Shown here: piece after piece, positions 25,854 to 35,583 of the stretch
How the letters are laid out: each line of letters begins with the position of its first letter
Position numbering within the stretch: the stretch's first letter is position 1
Origin: Botrimarina mediterranea
GTDB lineage: Bacteria; Planctomycetota; Planctomycetia; Pirellulales; Lacipirellulaceae
DNA length: 64,000 bases
Reading direction: 5' to 3'
NCBI RefSeq assembly: GCF_007753265.1
Contig: NZ_CP036349.1
Span: 2,327,363-2,391,362, forward strand
Program-made: the position numbers and the translations under genes
The notes under the pieces: generated by a model
What the model was told of the DNA's origin: nothing
The model's input: only the letters and a program-made list of their open reading frames with translations
Databases searched by the model: none

Positions 25854-26561
25854 ATGCGCACGAAGTGCAATTTCTTGTTCGCGGCCGTCATGTCATGCCT
25901 CGTAGGTCCAACGACGACAGCCCTGGCGGCGAATCCTGCGCCTGCGCAGCAGGTGCAGATCGTCGCGGAGAAAATGTGTTGTCAGGGTTGTGCCCGCAAG
26001 GTCACGGCGCAACTCTACGCGGCTCGCGGCGTGCAGAGCGTTAGTGTCGATATGCCGACGCACACCCTTACCGTGACCCTGCCTCAGCCCAGCGCTGTGG
26101 CGCTTGGCAGCCTCTGGGACGCGGCAGAAAAGGGGGACGGCGGTCCGACGACGATGGTGATTGGCGATGCAACCTTTTCCTTCTCCCGCGCGGAGTCCAG
26201 CGCGAACGAGAATGACCCTAGCCGCGCTGCTGCGGCCCCAATGACGATCGCCATCGACAACCTGCACTGCAAAGGCTGTGCGCAGAAGATCGCGGCCCAG
26301 TTGTATGCCACCAAGGGCGTGAACAAGGTAAGCGTCGATATGCAGCAGGGACTTCTCCACGTCGAAGCCGGGCCCGACTCGCGCTTGTCGCCGTGGGCGT
26401 TGGTCGACGCGGTCTTCAAAGCGGGAGAGCGGCCCCTCAGCGTCACCGGCAAGCAGGGTGAGCTATCGATCGCTTGGGCCACCCCTGCTGCGCCCAAAAC
26501 CGACGATCCGAACACGCAAGCAAACCTTTCACAACCCAACGCACAAGGGATTCAAAGATGA
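25854..26561 (+). CDS. exported protein with two heavy-metal-associated (HMA) domains
   Basis: A 235-residue protein with a signal peptide (residues 1-26, ending ALAA) and two HMA-type ferredoxin folds. The first has MCCQGC with Cys43 and Cys46 as the CxxC pair; the second has LHCKGC with Cys139 and Cys142. Each CxxC is followed by the expected helix (ARKVTAQLYAARGV and AQKIAAQLYATKGV), and the two helices are nearly the same, which points to domain duplication. A tail rich in Pro, Asn and Gln follows. GAAGGAGAAG precedes the ATG. Two exported HMA domains would bind soft metals such as Cu(I), Ag(I) or Hg(II) in the periplasm. The next gene overlaps its stop by four bases, so this binder is expressed with the lipoprotein and ABC exporter and probably feeds them. 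Confidence 0.9.
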   Translation: MRTKCNFLFAAVMSCLVGPTTTALAANPAPAQQVQIVAEKMCCQGCARKVTAQLYAARGVQSVSVDMPTHTLTVTLPQPSAVALGSLWDAAEKGDGGPTTMVIGDATFSFSRAESSANENDPSRAAAAPMTIAIDNLHCKGCAQKIAAQLYATKGVNKVSVDMQQGLLHVEAGPDSRLSPWALVDAVFKAGERPLSVTGKQGELSIAWATPAAPKTDDPNTQANLSQPNAQGIQR

Positions 26562-27109
26562 CAAAAATGCACTCGACGCTATTGTTTGGCTTACTAGGAA
26601 CTGTCACCGCAGTCGGCTGCGGTACGGCGGCGGATTCTGGGAAGTCGATTCCCACAACAACTCGTGTTTCGAACGCCGCGGCGAGCATCGACGCGAGCCA
26701 TTACAAGCTCGCGGAAGAGCCCGAGGGCGCGGTTGGCGTGATCGCCGCCCGTGAATCGGCCGAAGACGGCGCACCGCTGGTGCTGGTGGGCCGAATCGGC
26801 GGCGCGGCAAATCCTTGGATTGACGGCAGAGCCGCGTTTACGCTGCTCGATCCGTCGATGTCGGTCGTCGCCAACGGCCAAGATTCAGGCGAGACCGAGC
26901 TGTGCCTGGACGACTGTTGTGCCGTTGATCGGCAGAACTGCACGACGCTCGTAAAAGTCGTCGATGGCCAAGGCAAGTTGGTGGCGGTTGACTCACGCGA
27001 ACTGCTCGGGGTGAAAGAGTCCGACATGGTTGTGGTGAAGGGGACCGCGCAGAAGGACAAGTCGGGCAACTTCGTGATGCTCGCCAGTGGTGTCTATATC
27101 CGTAACTAA
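26558..27109 (+). CDS. lipoprotein with Cys cluster, metal-exporter accessory
   Basis: A 183-residue lipoprotein. The ATG at 26558 overlaps the stop of the double-HMA gene (ATGA) and has AAGGGA before it; the in-frame ATG at 26474 would lose the signal. The signal peptide ends in the lipobox AVGC, with lipid attachment at about Cys21. The mature protein has a possible OB-fold-like beta pattern ending in MVVVKGTAQKDKSG, and a cysteine cluster CLDDCC followed by QNC. I do not recognise a named family. It sits between a metal-binding HMA protein and an FtsX permease, which suggests delivery of metal at the outer face of the inner membrane or sorting of substrate to the exporter; both are inference. 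Confidence 0.75.
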   Translation: MTKMHSTLLFGLLGTVTAVGCGTAADSGKSIPTTTRVSNAAASIDASHYKLAEEPEGAVGVIAARESAEDGAPLVLVGRIGGAANPWIDGRAAFTLLDPSMSVVANGQDSGETELCLDDCCAVDRQNCTTLVKVVDGQGKLVAVDSRELLGVKESDMVVVKGTAQKDKSGNFVMLASGVYIRN

Positions 27110-27157
27110 GCGGCCGCAAGCAACCGCTCGCTTCGGGCTCGCTACAAGGAAGAACCT

Positions 27158-28327
27158 ATGCTCGGTCAAAAACTGCTCCCCTGGGACTACGGCGTGCGGA
27201 ATCTATTCCGCCGTCCGTCCCGGAGTGCGCTAACACTCGGCGGCCTGACGATTGTCGTGCTGCTCGTGTTGGTCGTGGTCGGGTTCATCCGTGGCCTAGA
27301 GAAGTCGCTCGCCGCGACCGGCAATCCCAACGTCGTGCTCGTGTACGCGCTCTCGTCGGGCGCCGACATCGAGAACTCGTCGATCCCCGGACGGACGCCC
27401 GCCTTGTTGTCGGCGAGCGTCGATGGGGTCCGTCGTCAGCACGGCGTGGAGTACGTTTCGCCAGAGCTTTACCTGGGGACGCGGATCACGACGACGGGCA
27501 CGACCGAACCGGGAATGGGGCTCGTGCGTGGCGTCACGACGACCGCGCCGCTCGTACGCGGGCAGGTGCAAATCGTCGAAGGCGCCTGGCCCCAACGTGG
27601 CGAAGTGATGGTAGGTCGGCTGGCGCACTCGAAGCTTAGCGCGAGCAAGGAAGACTTGGCAGTCGGCCAGCAGGTGACGTTCGACGGTCAAACCTGGAAC
27701 ATCAGCGGCCTGTTCAATGCGGCCGGGTCGGCGTTCGAGTCGGAGATTTGGGCGCCGCTGGAAGAGTTGCAGACGGTGCTCAAGCGTCAAGATCTGAGTA
27801 TGGTCGCCGTCAGCATGGAATCGCCCGACGGTGCCGCCGACGTGGAGTTGTTCTGCCGCGAGCGGATCGACTTGGAACTTAAGGCGGTGGCCGAAAGTTC
27901 TTACTACGCCGCGATGCAAAAGCACTACAAACCGGTCCGCATGTTGGGCTGGGTCGTGGTGGCTTTAGTGGCCGGCTCGGGCATCTTCGCGGGACTGAAT
28001 ACGATGTACGGCGCGGTGGTCGGCCGGATACGCGAGCTGGCGACGCTCCAGGCGCTGGGCTTCCGTCGCCGAGCCATCCTGCTGACGCTTGTGCAGGAGG
28101 CTACGCTGCTGGCGTGTGCCGCCGCCATCATGGCGTGTCTTGCTGGGCTGCTCGTCGTCGATGGGACGGCGGTTCGGTTCACAATGGGGGCCTTTATGCT
28201 CTCGGTCGATAGTGTCGGCATCGCCGTAGCCTGCGGAGTCGCCGCGCTGCTGGGAGTAGTCGGCGCGCTGCCCCCCGCGATTAAAGCGATGCGCCTGCCA
28301 GTTGTTGAAGCGATCAAATCCATTTAG
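27158..28327 (+). CDS. FtsX/MacB-type ABC transporter permease (first)
   Basis: A 389-residue membrane protein with the MacB_PCD/FtsX layout. The first transmembrane segment (ALTLGGLTIVVLLVLVVVGF) is at about residues 25-48, a periplasmic domain spans about 50-255, and three transmembrane segments follow in the C-terminal half (VVVALVAGSGIFAGLNTM, then two more). The conserved coupling segment IRELATLQALGFRRRAILLTLV is present between TM2 and TM3. AAGGAAG precedes the ATG. It begins 48 bp after the lipoprotein and is followed by the membrane-fusion protein gene. With the second FtsX-type permease at 30749 it could form a heterodimer served by one ATPase, as in LolCDE-type transporters. The presence of an HMA protein upstream suggests metal as cargo. 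Confidence 0.9.
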   Translation: MLGQKLLPWDYGVRNLFRRPSRSALTLGGLTIVVLLVLVVVGFIRGLEKSLAATGNPNVVLVYALSSGADIENSSIPGRTPALLSASVDGVRRQHGVEYVSPELYLGTRITTTGTTEPGMGLVRGVTTTAPLVRGQVQIVEGAWPQRGEVMVGRLAHSKLSASKEDLAVGQQVTFDGQTWNISGLFNAAGSAFESEIWAPLEELQTVLKRQDLSMVAVSMESPDGAADVELFCRERIDLELKAVAESSYYAAMQKHYKPVRMLGWVVVALVAGSGIFAGLNTMYGAVVGRIRELATLQALGFRRRAILLTLVQEATLLACAAAIMACLAGLLVVDGTAVRFTMGAFMLSVDSVGIAVACGVAALLGVVGALPPAIKAMRLPVVEAIKSI

Positions 28328-28369
28328 TTGCCGTCCGTAACGCAGCGATGCGAGAGGCATCCAAGAATT

Positions 28370-30001
28370 ATGTCAGAACAATCTTCACAACTCGATCTCA
28401 GCCAACTTGCCGTTGACCGCAGCGGTGCGGCCAACAAATCGGGCATCCGGATCAAGCGCTCTTGGTTCACGAAATACGTTTTACCGCTGGGCATTCTTAC
28501 GGGCTTCGTCGGTTTGTTCGGCTGGGCTGCACGAGACAGCTTTTTGCCCGCCCAATCGATCACGATTACCCCGGTGGTGGTTAGTCGGGCCGAGGTCAAG
28601 CAAGAAGGAACGCCGTTGTTTCAGGCGGCGGGCTGGATCGAACCGCGGCCAACCCCAGTCATGGCCTCCGCGCTTGCTGCGGGCGTGATTGAGGAGTTGT
28701 TCGTGATCGAAGGACAGCACGTGAAGCAAGGCGAGCCGGTCGCCCGACTCATAGACGCCGACGCCAAGCTGGCGCTTGCCCAGGCACGCGCTGCTCATGC
28801 CTTACAGGAAGCCGAGGTGAGTCGCGCCGAAGCCACGCTCGCTGCGGCAAGGACGAACTTTGCGCGGCCTACCGAGTCGCAAGCGACTCTTGCTGAGGCA
28901 GGGGCGAGGCTTCACGAAACGGAAGTCGCCATCAGCAACCTGCCCTACGCAATCGAAACCGCACGCTCGCGGCTCCAACTAGCGACGGAGAACGAGCGTC
29001 GAAAAGAGCTGGCCGGCCAGGCAATCTCTGGGCGGGTGCTACGCGAAGCCCGCGCCGAGCTGGCGGCGGCGAAAAACACGCTTGCCGAGTTGGTCGCTCG
29101 CGAGCCGAAGCTCGAAGCCCAAGCCAGATCGCTCCGAGAAAAACGGGATGCACTGGGTGAGCAGCTTCGGCTGCTGACCAATGAGACGCGGGCCGTCGCC
29201 GAAGCCAAAGCGAATCTAGCGGGAGCAATGGCGCGACTTGATCAAACCCGCCTCCGCGTAGAAGTAGCCGAGTTGACCATGGCGCGGATGATCGTTCGCT
29301 CACCCATTGACGGTTGCGTCCTCAGCCTCGACGCGCGGCCTGGGCAGTGGCTTTCTGGCATCGGTTCGGCGCAGGGCACGAGCGCCGTCGCGGGGCTCTA
29401 TGATCCCCAAAGTCTGCAAGTCCGGGTGGATGTCCGCTTAGAAGACGTACCCCAAGTGCTGATTGGTCAACCGGCTCAAATCGAAACCGCCGCCTTGGGC
29501 GCACCCATTGAAGGAGAGGTGGTCTCGGTTACCACGTTCGCTGACATCCAAAAAAACACGCTCCAAGTCAAAGTGGCGATCAAAGACCCTCCGGCGGTCA
29601 TCAAGCCAGAAATGTTGGGCAAAGTGACCTTCCTCGCGCCCCCATCCCCAGTGATGGAGGGCGAGCCGAGCGAGTCGCCGCTGAAGCTGTTCGTGCCGCA
29701 GTCCTTGGTTTCGACGGGTGAAGGTAGCGCGAACGTCTGGGTCGTCGATCTGACAGCGGGGGTCGCGAAGCGCAAAGCGGTCGAAGTGGGACATGGCGCG
29801 ACTGAGGACGGTCTTGTTGAGGTCACGAGCGGCCTGCTCCCCACCGACAAGTTGATCGTCGCAGGTCGCGAATCGGTCGCCGAGGGCTCGCGTGTTCGTG
29901 TATCTGGCGAAGACAAAAGCCTCGCAGGGGGCGCGTGGAATTCGCAATCAACACGCCCCGCCCCCCTGACCGCTCAAGCAGCCGTTAGCGAAGTCAACTA
30001 G
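28370..30001 (+). CDS. HlyD/MacA-type membrane-fusion (periplasmic adaptor) protein
   Basis: A 543-residue periplasmic adaptor. The ATG at 28370 is used; the upstream frame to 28328 has no support. A cytoplasmic N-tail of about 40 residues leads to one transmembrane segment ([16 protein letters not shown]). Then come the lipoyl-like half (about 90-130, [22 protein letters not shown]), a long helical hairpin of Ala, Glu and Arg heptads (about 135-290), the second lipoyl half ([20 protein letters not shown]) and the beta-barrel and membrane-proximal domains. The layout matches MFPs that serve ABC exporters rather than CusB. It lies between the two permeases of the ABC unit and is followed by the ATPase, so the four form one exporter, which would use the TolC-type lipoprotein at 31982 as outer-membrane exit. 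Confidence 0.88.
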   Translation: MSEQSSQLDLSQLAVDRSGAANKSGIRIKRSWFTKYVLPLGILTGFVGLFGWAARDSFLPAQSITITPVVVSRAEVKQEGTPLFQAAGWIEPRPTPVMASALAAGVIEELFVIEGQHVKQGEPVARLIDADAKLALAQARAAHALQEAEVSRAEATLAAARTNFARPTESQATLAEAGARLHETEVAISNLPYAIETARSRLQLATENERRKELAGQAISGRVLREARAELAAAKNTLAELVAREPKLEAQARSLREKRDALGEQLRLLTNETRAVAEAKANLAGAMARLDQTRLRVEVAELTMARMIVRSPIDGCVLSLDARPGQWLSGIGSAQGTSAVAGLYDPQSLQVRVDVRLEDVPQVLIGQPAQIETAALGAPIEGEVVSVTTFADIQKNTLQVKVAIKDPPAVIKPEMLGKVTFLAPPSPVMEGEPSESPLKLFVPQSLVSTGEGSANVWVVDLTAGVAKRKAVEVGHGATEDGLVEVTSGLLPTDKLIVAGRESVAEGSRVRVSGEDKSLAGGAWNSQSTRPAPLTAQAAVSEVN

Positions 30002-30035
30002 CTCCGAAACACTAACCTCCGAAAGCAGGTTCACT

Positions 30036-30746
30036 ATGCCCCTCGTTGAAGTATCCAATGTCACCAAAGAGTACGCCAACGGCGAGGAGACGATCCGTCC
30101 ACTCGACGGCGTCAGCTTGACCATCGAAGAAGGGGACTACGTGTCTCTGATGGGCGCCAGCGGCTCGGGAAAGAGCACGCTCTTGAACCTGATTGCCGGC
30201 ATCGACCGGGCCACTTCGGGCGAGATTGTCGTCGCCGATACCGATATCACCAAACTCTCCCGCGGCAAGCTGGCCGACTGGCGGGCCGCCCATATCGGTT
30301 ACATCTTTCAGACCCACAACCTGATCCCCGTGCTAACGGCGTACGAGAACGTCGAGCTGCCGCTGCTGCTCCTGCCGATGTCGGCGGCCGAGCGCCGCAA
30401 GCGGGTTGAAATTGCTCTCGAAGCGGTAGACCTGACTTCGCGGGCCACGCATTACCCGCGTCAAATGTCGGGCGGTCAAGAACAGCGGGTCGGCATCGCG
30501 CGGGCCATCGTCGCCAATCCGACGGTTGTCGTCGCCGACGAGCCGACCGGTAGTCTCGACGACGAGACGACTGAACAGATTCTGCAACTGCTAGAACGAG
30601 TAAACAACGAACTCGGCATGACGCTCTTGATGGTCACGCACGACGCCGACGCTGGTTCACGCGCCAAGCGACGCATCCGCTTGGAACGCAGTCGCCTGAT
30701 CGAGAACGGCAAAGAGATTCATATCGCTACTTTACGGACCGCCTAA
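30036..30746 (+). CDS. ABC transporter ATPase (LolD/MacB type)
   Basis: A 236-residue nucleotide-binding protein with every ABC motif: Walker [10 protein letters not shown] near residue 43, Q-loop with FQTHN, signature [13 protein letters not shown] near 145 and Walker [14 protein letters not shown], followed by the switch MVTHD. The length fits the stand-alone LolD-type family, which powers MacB/FtsX-type permeases. The signature has Glu-Gln in place of the usual Gln-Gln-Gln. The start has a weak AGG at 10 bases. The second permease gene starts 2 bp after its stop, so translation is coupled. Confidence 0.93.
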   Translation: MPLVEVSNVTKEYANGEETIRPLDGVSLTIEEGDYVSLMGASGSGKSTLLNLIAGIDRATSGEIVVADTDITKLSRGKLADWRAAHIGYIFQTHNLIPVLTAYENVELPLLLLPMSAAERRKRVEIALEAVDLTSRATHYPRQMSGGQEQRVGIARAIVANPTVVVADEPTGSLDDETTEQILQLLERVNNELGMTLLMVTHDADAGSRAKRRIRLERSRLIENGKEIHIATLRTA

Positions 30747-30748
30747 TC

Positions 30749-31891
30749 ATGCTCAAGTTCATCCCTTACGTCTTGAAGAGCCTCTGGCGGCACCGCGCCC
30801 GGACACTGCTTACCGTGAGCGGCACGGCCGTGGCGCTGCTGGTCTTCTGCTTTATCGGCGCAGTGCAGCAGGGGCTGCTCGCACTGACCTCGGGTGACGA
30901 CGCTGGCCGGACGTTGATCGTTTTTCAAGAGAACCGCTTCTGTCCGCAGAGCAGCCGGTTGCCGCAGGATTACGCGGGAGACATCGCGAAGCTTTCGGGC
31001 GTGCAAGATGTCGTGCCGGTTAAGGTGTTTACGAACAACTGCCGAGCCAGCCTTGATGCCATCGTGTTCCAGGGAATGCCGCCGGAGAAGCTGAAGGCAT
31101 GGCGCGATCTCGACTTGCAATCGGGTAGCTGGTCGGCGTTTTCAAGTCAGGACGATGCCGCCTTCGTGGGCGTTGATGTCGCGACACGGCGCGGCCTAGG
31201 TGTTGGCGACAAGTTCACCATTGGTGACGTGTCGGTGGTGGTGCAAGGCGTGTTCCACTCCGCCACTGCCGCCGATAACAACCTTATTTTCACTCAGCTT
31301 GAGTTTCTGCAACGGGCGCGGGGGGCGAACGACGTCGGCACCGTGACCATGCTGGAAGTGCATCTCAACGACACGGCCGACCCCGAAGCCCTGGCGAAAC
31401 AGATTGACCAGGCGTTTCACGCTGGCCCTGTCGGTACGACGACTCGCACCAAGGGTATGTTCCAAGCCGATACGCTTGCCGACCTCGCGGAACTGATTGG
31501 CTTTGTCCATTGGCTCGGCTACGCCTGCGTTGGCTTAGTGCTGTCGCTCGTCGCCACGACGACCGTCATGGCCGTCCAAGATCGAATCAAGGAACACGCC
31601 GTACTCCAAACGCTGGGATTGCGCCCGCTGCGTGTCTTCGGCCTCGTGCTGACCGAGAGCCTGCTCCTCAGCACGCTAGGGGGCGTCCTAGGCGTCGCCG
31701 GGAGCGTGCTCTTGCTGTCGCTCAGCGGGATGTCGATAGCAGCCGAAGGGGTAACGATCGCCTTTGAGCCCTCGGTCAATCTAGCGATCCAAGGTGTCGC
31801 TGTGGCCGTCGTCGTTGGCATCCTCGCGGGGCTCGCGCCGGGATGGCAGGCGTCGCGGACGGAGATTGTCTCGGCATTGCGCCACGCGTAA
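30749..31891 (+). CDS. FtsX/MacB-type ABC transporter permease (second)
   Basis: A 380-residue permease with the same layout as the one at 27158: a short cytoplasmic amphipathic start ([20 protein letters not shown]), one transmembrane segment, a periplasmic domain of about 200 residues with a pair of cysteines ([14 protein letters not shown]), and three C-terminal transmembrane segments. A coupling helix ([22 protein letters not shown]) sits between TM2 and TM3. The two permeases share only moderate similarity, so they are diverged, as in heterodimeric LolC/LolE. It ends the ABC block; a 90-bp gap with AAGGAGG before the next ATG leads to the TolC-like gene. Confidence 0.9.
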   Translation: MLKFIPYVLKSLWRHRARTLLTVSGTAVALLVFCFIGAVQQGLLALTSGDDAGRTLIVFQENRFCPQSSRLPQDYAGDIAKLSGVQDVVPVKVFTNNCRASLDAIVFQGMPPEKLKAWRDLDLQSGSWSAFSSQDDAAFVGVDVATRRGLGVGDKFTIGDVSVVVQGVFHSATAADNNLIFTQLEFLQRARGANDVGTVTMLEVHLNDTADPEALAKQIDQAFHAGPVGTTTRTKGMFQADTLADLAELIGFVHWLGYACVGLVLSLVATTTVMAVQDRIKEHAVLQTLGLRPLRVFGLVLTESLLLSTLGGVLGVAGSVLLLSLSGMSIAAEGVTIAFEPSVNLAIQGVAVAVVVGILAGLAPGWQASRTEIVSALRHA

Positions 31892-31981
31892 GTGACGCGG
31901 TTCGGTTTTAGCTAGGCCACGTCGAGTGACAAACCCGATAGAAATCACAAGATAGCTAAACTTTCGTCAAGGAGGTCAAGG

Positions 31982-33394
31982 ATGACCCAATATCGAATCT
32001 ACAGCGCGGTGGTTCTGCTGCTAGCAACAGGGTGTGCCTCAGGACCACAGCACATCGCTACGCAAACTGAAACGCCGGGCGCAGAGAGTGTCGTCTTGAA
32101 TAAGCCCACAATCACCAAGGTGGATTATGAAGAAGCCATGACGCCCGAGCTGATTCAACCGCCAACGGTCGCCGAGGGGCTTGCTCTCGAAGCCAGTACA
32201 AACGCCCCTGAACGCTTACCGTCTGCTAGCGGACTGACGTTGACCGCTCTGGAGCAGATGGCGTTTGGGAGTAATCCAGCGATCGCCCAGTCCGAAGCGC
32301 GGGTGCGGGCGCTCAGGGGCAAGTGGGTGCAAGTCGGTTTAGCGCCAAACCCAACGGCGGGCTACAGTGCCGGAGAAGTTGGCAATGATGGAAAGGCGGG
32401 TCAGCAGGGCGGTTTTGCGGGTCAGACGTTTATCACCGCACACAAGCTCCAGCGCAACCGAGCAGTCGTTGCCGCTGAGATCACCCGCGCCGAGCAAGAA
32501 CTCGTCCAAATTCAGCAGCGGGTGCAAACCGACGTGAGGCGGAGCTACTACGAAGCGCTTCTCGCCCAACGCCGAGTGGAACTAGCAGACCAATTGGTGC
32601 GTGTGACTTCGGAAGCGGTCACGGCGTCCAAGTCACTTCTTGAGGCCGAAGAAATCCCGCTCGCGGGCCTCTTGCAAACCGAAGTTCAACAGCAAAACGC
32701 CATTGTGCTATCGAGAACCGCTGCGAATGGGCTCTCGCAAGCTTGGCGCCAACTCAGTGCGGTGGTCGGCGGCTCTGACTTACCGTTTCAGCCGCTCGAC
32801 GGCGACGTCACGCTGCTACCCGAGACCCTCGACTGGCAACAGCAGCTAGTCCGAATTAGCAACGAAAGCCCTGAGATGGCTGCAGCGATGGCCGACGTTG
32901 AGCGTGCCCGGCGCGCATTGGATCGGGCTAGTGTCGAAGCAATCCCCGATATCAGCACTCAGGTCTCGGTGCAGTACGATGCCTCGACAACCGACACAAT
33001 CACCGGTGTGCAAGTCGGCATTCCGCTCCCGATTTGGAACCGCAATCAGGGAGGGATTCGCCAGGCGCAGGCCGAGGTTACCGAGGCGGTGCGGAACGTC
33101 GATCGCGTTGAGTTGAACTTGAACCAACGCTTGGCCAATGCTTTTCGAGAGTATTCGGACGCTCAAGTCACCGCTACCAGCTACGCCGAAGAACTCCTTC
33201 CCCGGTCGCAGAAAACCTTCGATCTCGTCCAACGCGGCTTTCAGCAAGGGGAGGTCGGATACCTCGACCTCTTGGTCGCTCAGCAGACCTACTCGCAAAC
33301 CAACCTGATTTACCTCGACGCCCTGGGAAACCTCTGGCGGAGTTATGTCCGGATCGAAGGCTTGCTGCTTGAGGGCAGCCTGGATGCCCGTTGA
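31982..33394 (+). CDS. TolC/CusC-family outer-membrane efflux lipoprotein
   Basis: A 470-residue outer-membrane channel protein. The start has a textbook AAGGAGG. The signal ends with the lipobox ATGC (lipidation at Cys18), as in CusC/OprM-type factors. After a Pro-rich linker of about 70 residues come the two OEP repeats, each with long Ala/Gln/Glu helices; GNDGKAGQQGGFAGQTF marks the first beta-turn and PIWNRNQGGIRQAQAEV the second, the usual equatorial element. It lies between the ABC exporter and the CusB/CusA genes, so it could be the shared outer exit for both. Confidence 0.9.
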   Translation: MTQYRIYSAVVLLLATGCASGPQHIATQTETPGAESVVLNKPTITKVDYEEAMTPELIQPPTVAEGLALEASTNAPERLPSASGLTLTALEQMAFGSNPAIAQSEARVRALRGKWVQVGLAPNPTAGYSAGEVGNDGKAGQQGGFAGQTFITAHKLQRNRAVVAAEITRAEQELVQIQQRVQTDVRRSYYEALLAQRRVELADQLVRVTSEAVTASKSLLEAEEIPLAGLLQTEVQQQNAIVLSRTAANGLSQAWRQLSAVVGGSDLPFQPLDGDVTLLPETLDWQQQLVRISNESPEMAAAMADVERARRALDRASVEAIPDISTQVSVQYDASTTDTITGVQVGIPLPIWNRNQGGIRQAQAEVTEAVRNVDRVELNLNQRLANAFREYSDAQVTATSYAEELLPRSQKTFDLVQRGFQQGEVGYLDLLVAQQTYSQTNLIYLDALGNLWRSYVRIEGLLLEGSLDAR

Positions 33395-33488
33395 AGACGC
33401 CTGTCCGGATGACGTAGACCCATAAGTAGTCGTCGAGTAAGATTAAGGTTCTAGCCACTTCCCTTGTGCCAGTTGAGTAGTCCCGATT

Positions 33489-33953
33489 TTGAGTCGCATC
33501 CTTCGTAGCCTGACAGCCGTGGCCATTTTGGCCCATGCCCTACTGGGCTGCTGCGCGCACGAAGCCCATGCAGCCGACCACGCAGATTGCGGTCAGGGGC
33601 ATGGTGAGATCGCGAATGCCAGCTCACATAGGGTTGAGCAACCGAGCGTAGAGGACCATGCTGGGCAAGGTGAGGCGTATTCCATCTTGGAGTTAGGTCC
33701 TAGCGACTGCCAGCACGAACCGGCGCCCGAGGCGCCGCATAACTGCCAGCACAATAGCTGTGTGTGGACCACGCACAGCGATAGTGGACTCGATCTAACG
33801 CAGCTAACCGTTTGGTTTGCGCTCGGCAACTGCGGGGTGGATCAGTCAAAAGGCTTCGATTTTCATCGACCTCTGCAAAGCTCCTCAGTCGATGATGTCC
33901 ACTTTGCGCTACCGGTGCGCTCGCATCTTGCGTTGAGTGTCATTCGGATTTGA
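33489..33953 (+). CDS. His/Cys-rich exported small protein of CusBA loci
   Basis: A 154-residue protein whose TTG start gives a signal peptide with LLGCCAHEAHA near the cleavage site. The mature part is rich in His and Cys (DCGQGHG, CQHE, HNCQHNSCVW). It resembles in general form small exported proteins found next to CusA genes in planctomycetes; I know of no experimental role. It differs from the two LCRFL proteins of this window: it ends in VIRI and has HNSCVW in place of Cys-rich clusters. It sits between the TolC-like and CusB-like genes, so a periplasmic metal carrier or buffer is likely (inference). The ribosome binding site is weak, so the start is uncertain. Confidence 0.65.
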   Translation: MSRILRSLTAVAILAHALLGCCAHEAHAADHADCGQGHGEIANASSHRVEQPSVEDHAGQGEAYSILELGPSDCQHEPAPEAPHNCQHNSCVWTTHSDSGLDLTQLTVWFALGNCGVDQSKGFDFHRPLQSSSVDDVHFALPVRSHLALSVIRI

Positions 33954-33973
33954 GCCACTTCTTGAGACGCTGC

Positions 33974-33991
33974 ACGCCTTAATCAAGGCGT
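33974..33991. terminator. short hairpin after the His/Cys-rich gene
   Basis: ACGCCTT pairs with AAGGCGT around a 4-base loop, 20 bp past the stop. There is no T-tract, so it may only attenuate or stabilise the message before the CusB-type gene. Confidence 0.35.
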
Positions 33992-34121
33992 CCGTAGCAT
34001 GTCTCATCCCTCTTGTGTGGTTCTTTCTACGCTGACGTTTTCTGTCCGCGTAGTATCCTCCGTCCAACATCGCGTCTATCCACGCTGTCATGCGTAGGGG
34101 TGGACTCGTGGAGCATCGGCT

Positions 34122-35531
34122 ATGTCGGCCCCTCAAAAGCAAACACAGAAGTCCCGCCGGTGGTGGGGTCCCTATCTGCTCGGAATCGGCTGCCTCTTGG
34201 TGATTGCCATCGCTGCCTTTGCAACCAAAAGCCAGTGGATGCCGCTGGTGAACGTGCCGGGCATGGCCGGCACCGATTCATTGCAGGAGGACGCCGCCGA
34301 TCCGCACGCGGGGCACGACCACGGCCAGGCGGGTCATAGTGAGGCCGCGTCGATTGAACTGAGCGACAGAGGGCTCAAGAACATCGGATTCAAGCCGTTT
34401 GTCGTTGAGCCGACTCCGTATGAACGCGTTCTTACGCTACCGGCAATTGTGGTCGAGCGGCCGGGAGGCTCGCAGATTCACATCACCGCGCCATTGACCG
34501 GCATCGTGACACAGATCCTAGCGGCGAACGGCGAAGCAATAGAACCGGGCCAGCCACTCTTTGAGCTTCGACTAACGCAAGAAGATATCGTCAATGCCCA
34601 GCGTGACTACCTCACAACTAACGCAAATCTCGAAATCGTCAATCGTGAAATCAAGCGTCTTGAATCACTAGGTGAGGGGGTCATCGCCGGGAAGCGTATC
34701 CTGGAGCAGGAATACGAAAGACAAAAATTAGAAGTCGCATTGCGTGCGAACGAACAAGCGATGCTTTTGCACGGTCTCAGCGATGAGCAGGTGGCCGCCA
34801 TCCGCCAGACAGGGCAGCTCTTTCGTAACCTTACTGTCTACGCCCCCGAGCATACCGACACAGAGGAAGCGTGTCGGGGGCCGCACTTGTTTACGATCCA
34901 GCGGCTAGGGGTGGCCAGAGGCGAGCAAATCGAAGTCGGCCGCGAACTGGCGGTGCTGGCCGACCATTGCGAGTTGCACGTGGAAGGTATCGCGTTTGAA
35001 GACGACGCTGCTGAGATACGGGAAGCGGCACGAGAACGCAAAGAAGTGAGCGCTCGGCTTCTGAGGGGCGATTCTCAAGGATCGCTAGTCCGTGGACTAA
35101 CGATCCGCTACGTCGCAGACCAGATCGACCCCACGTCCCGTGCGTTGAAGGTCTATCTCAGTCTACCCAACGAAGTGGCCTTGGATCGCACCGAGGGCGA
35201 CAGCAAGCGGTTTCTTGAGTGGAGGTACAAGCCTGGGCAACGAATGGAGATTCGCGTCCCCGTTGAGACTTGGCAGGACCAACTGGTGCTGCCAGTGACC
35301 GCAGTCGTCGACGAAGGAGCTGAGGTCTATGCCTACCGTCAAAACGGTGACCACTTCGACCAAGTGCCGGTACATGTGATTTATCGCGATCAAGAGTCGG
35401 TTGTCATCGCCAACGATGGGGCGCTCTACGCTCAAGACGTTGTTGCCGGCGACGGCGCGTTCCAGATGCACCTTGCTCTCAAGAACAAGGCGGGCGGCGG
35501 TATCGACCCCCACGCTGGACACAACCACTAA
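34122..35531 (+). CDS. CusB/CzcB-type RND periplasmic adaptor
   Basis: A 469-residue membrane-fusion protein of the heavy-metal efflux RND family. An N-terminal anchor (YLLGIGCLLVIAIAAFATKS) is followed by a His-rich linker (HAGHDHGQAGH) and the adaptor body: beta-barrel start (VLTLPAIVVERPGGSQ), lipoyl-like part (GIVTQILAANGEAIEPGQPLF), a helical hairpin of about 90 residues, second lipoyl part and a membrane-proximal domain ending in AGDGAFQMHLALK. The C-terminus adds HAGHNH. His stretches at both ends suggest a divalent ion such as Zn, Co or Ni, but metal choice cannot be settled from this. GGAG precedes the ATG. The RND pump gene begins 52 bp downstream. Confidence 0.9.
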   Translation: MSAPQKQTQKSRRWWGPYLLGIGCLLVIAIAAFATKSQWMPLVNVPGMAGTDSLQEDAADPHAGHDHGQAGHSEAASIELSDRGLKNIGFKPFVVEPTPYERVLTLPAIVVERPGGSQIHITAPLTGIVTQILAANGEAIEPGQPLFELRLTQEDIVNAQRDYLTTNANLEIVNREIKRLESLGEGVIAGKRILEQEYERQKLEVALRANEQAMLLHGLSDEQVAAIRQTGQLFRNLTVYAPEHTDTEEACRGPHLFTIQRLGVARGEQIEVGRELAVLADHCELHVEGIAFEDDAAEIREAARERKEVSARLLRGDSQGSLVRGLTIRYVADQIDPTSRALKVYLSLPNEVALDRTEGDSKRFLEWRYKPGQRMEIRVPVETWQDQLVLPVTAVVDEGAEVYAYRQNGDHFDQVPVHVIYRDQESVVIANDGALYAQDVVAGDGAFQMHLALKNKAGGGIDPHAGHNH

Positions 35532-35583
35532 CGATACGCCAGCGCAACAATCCAGCTCGATCGCTCCTTTCGGTATACCTTCT

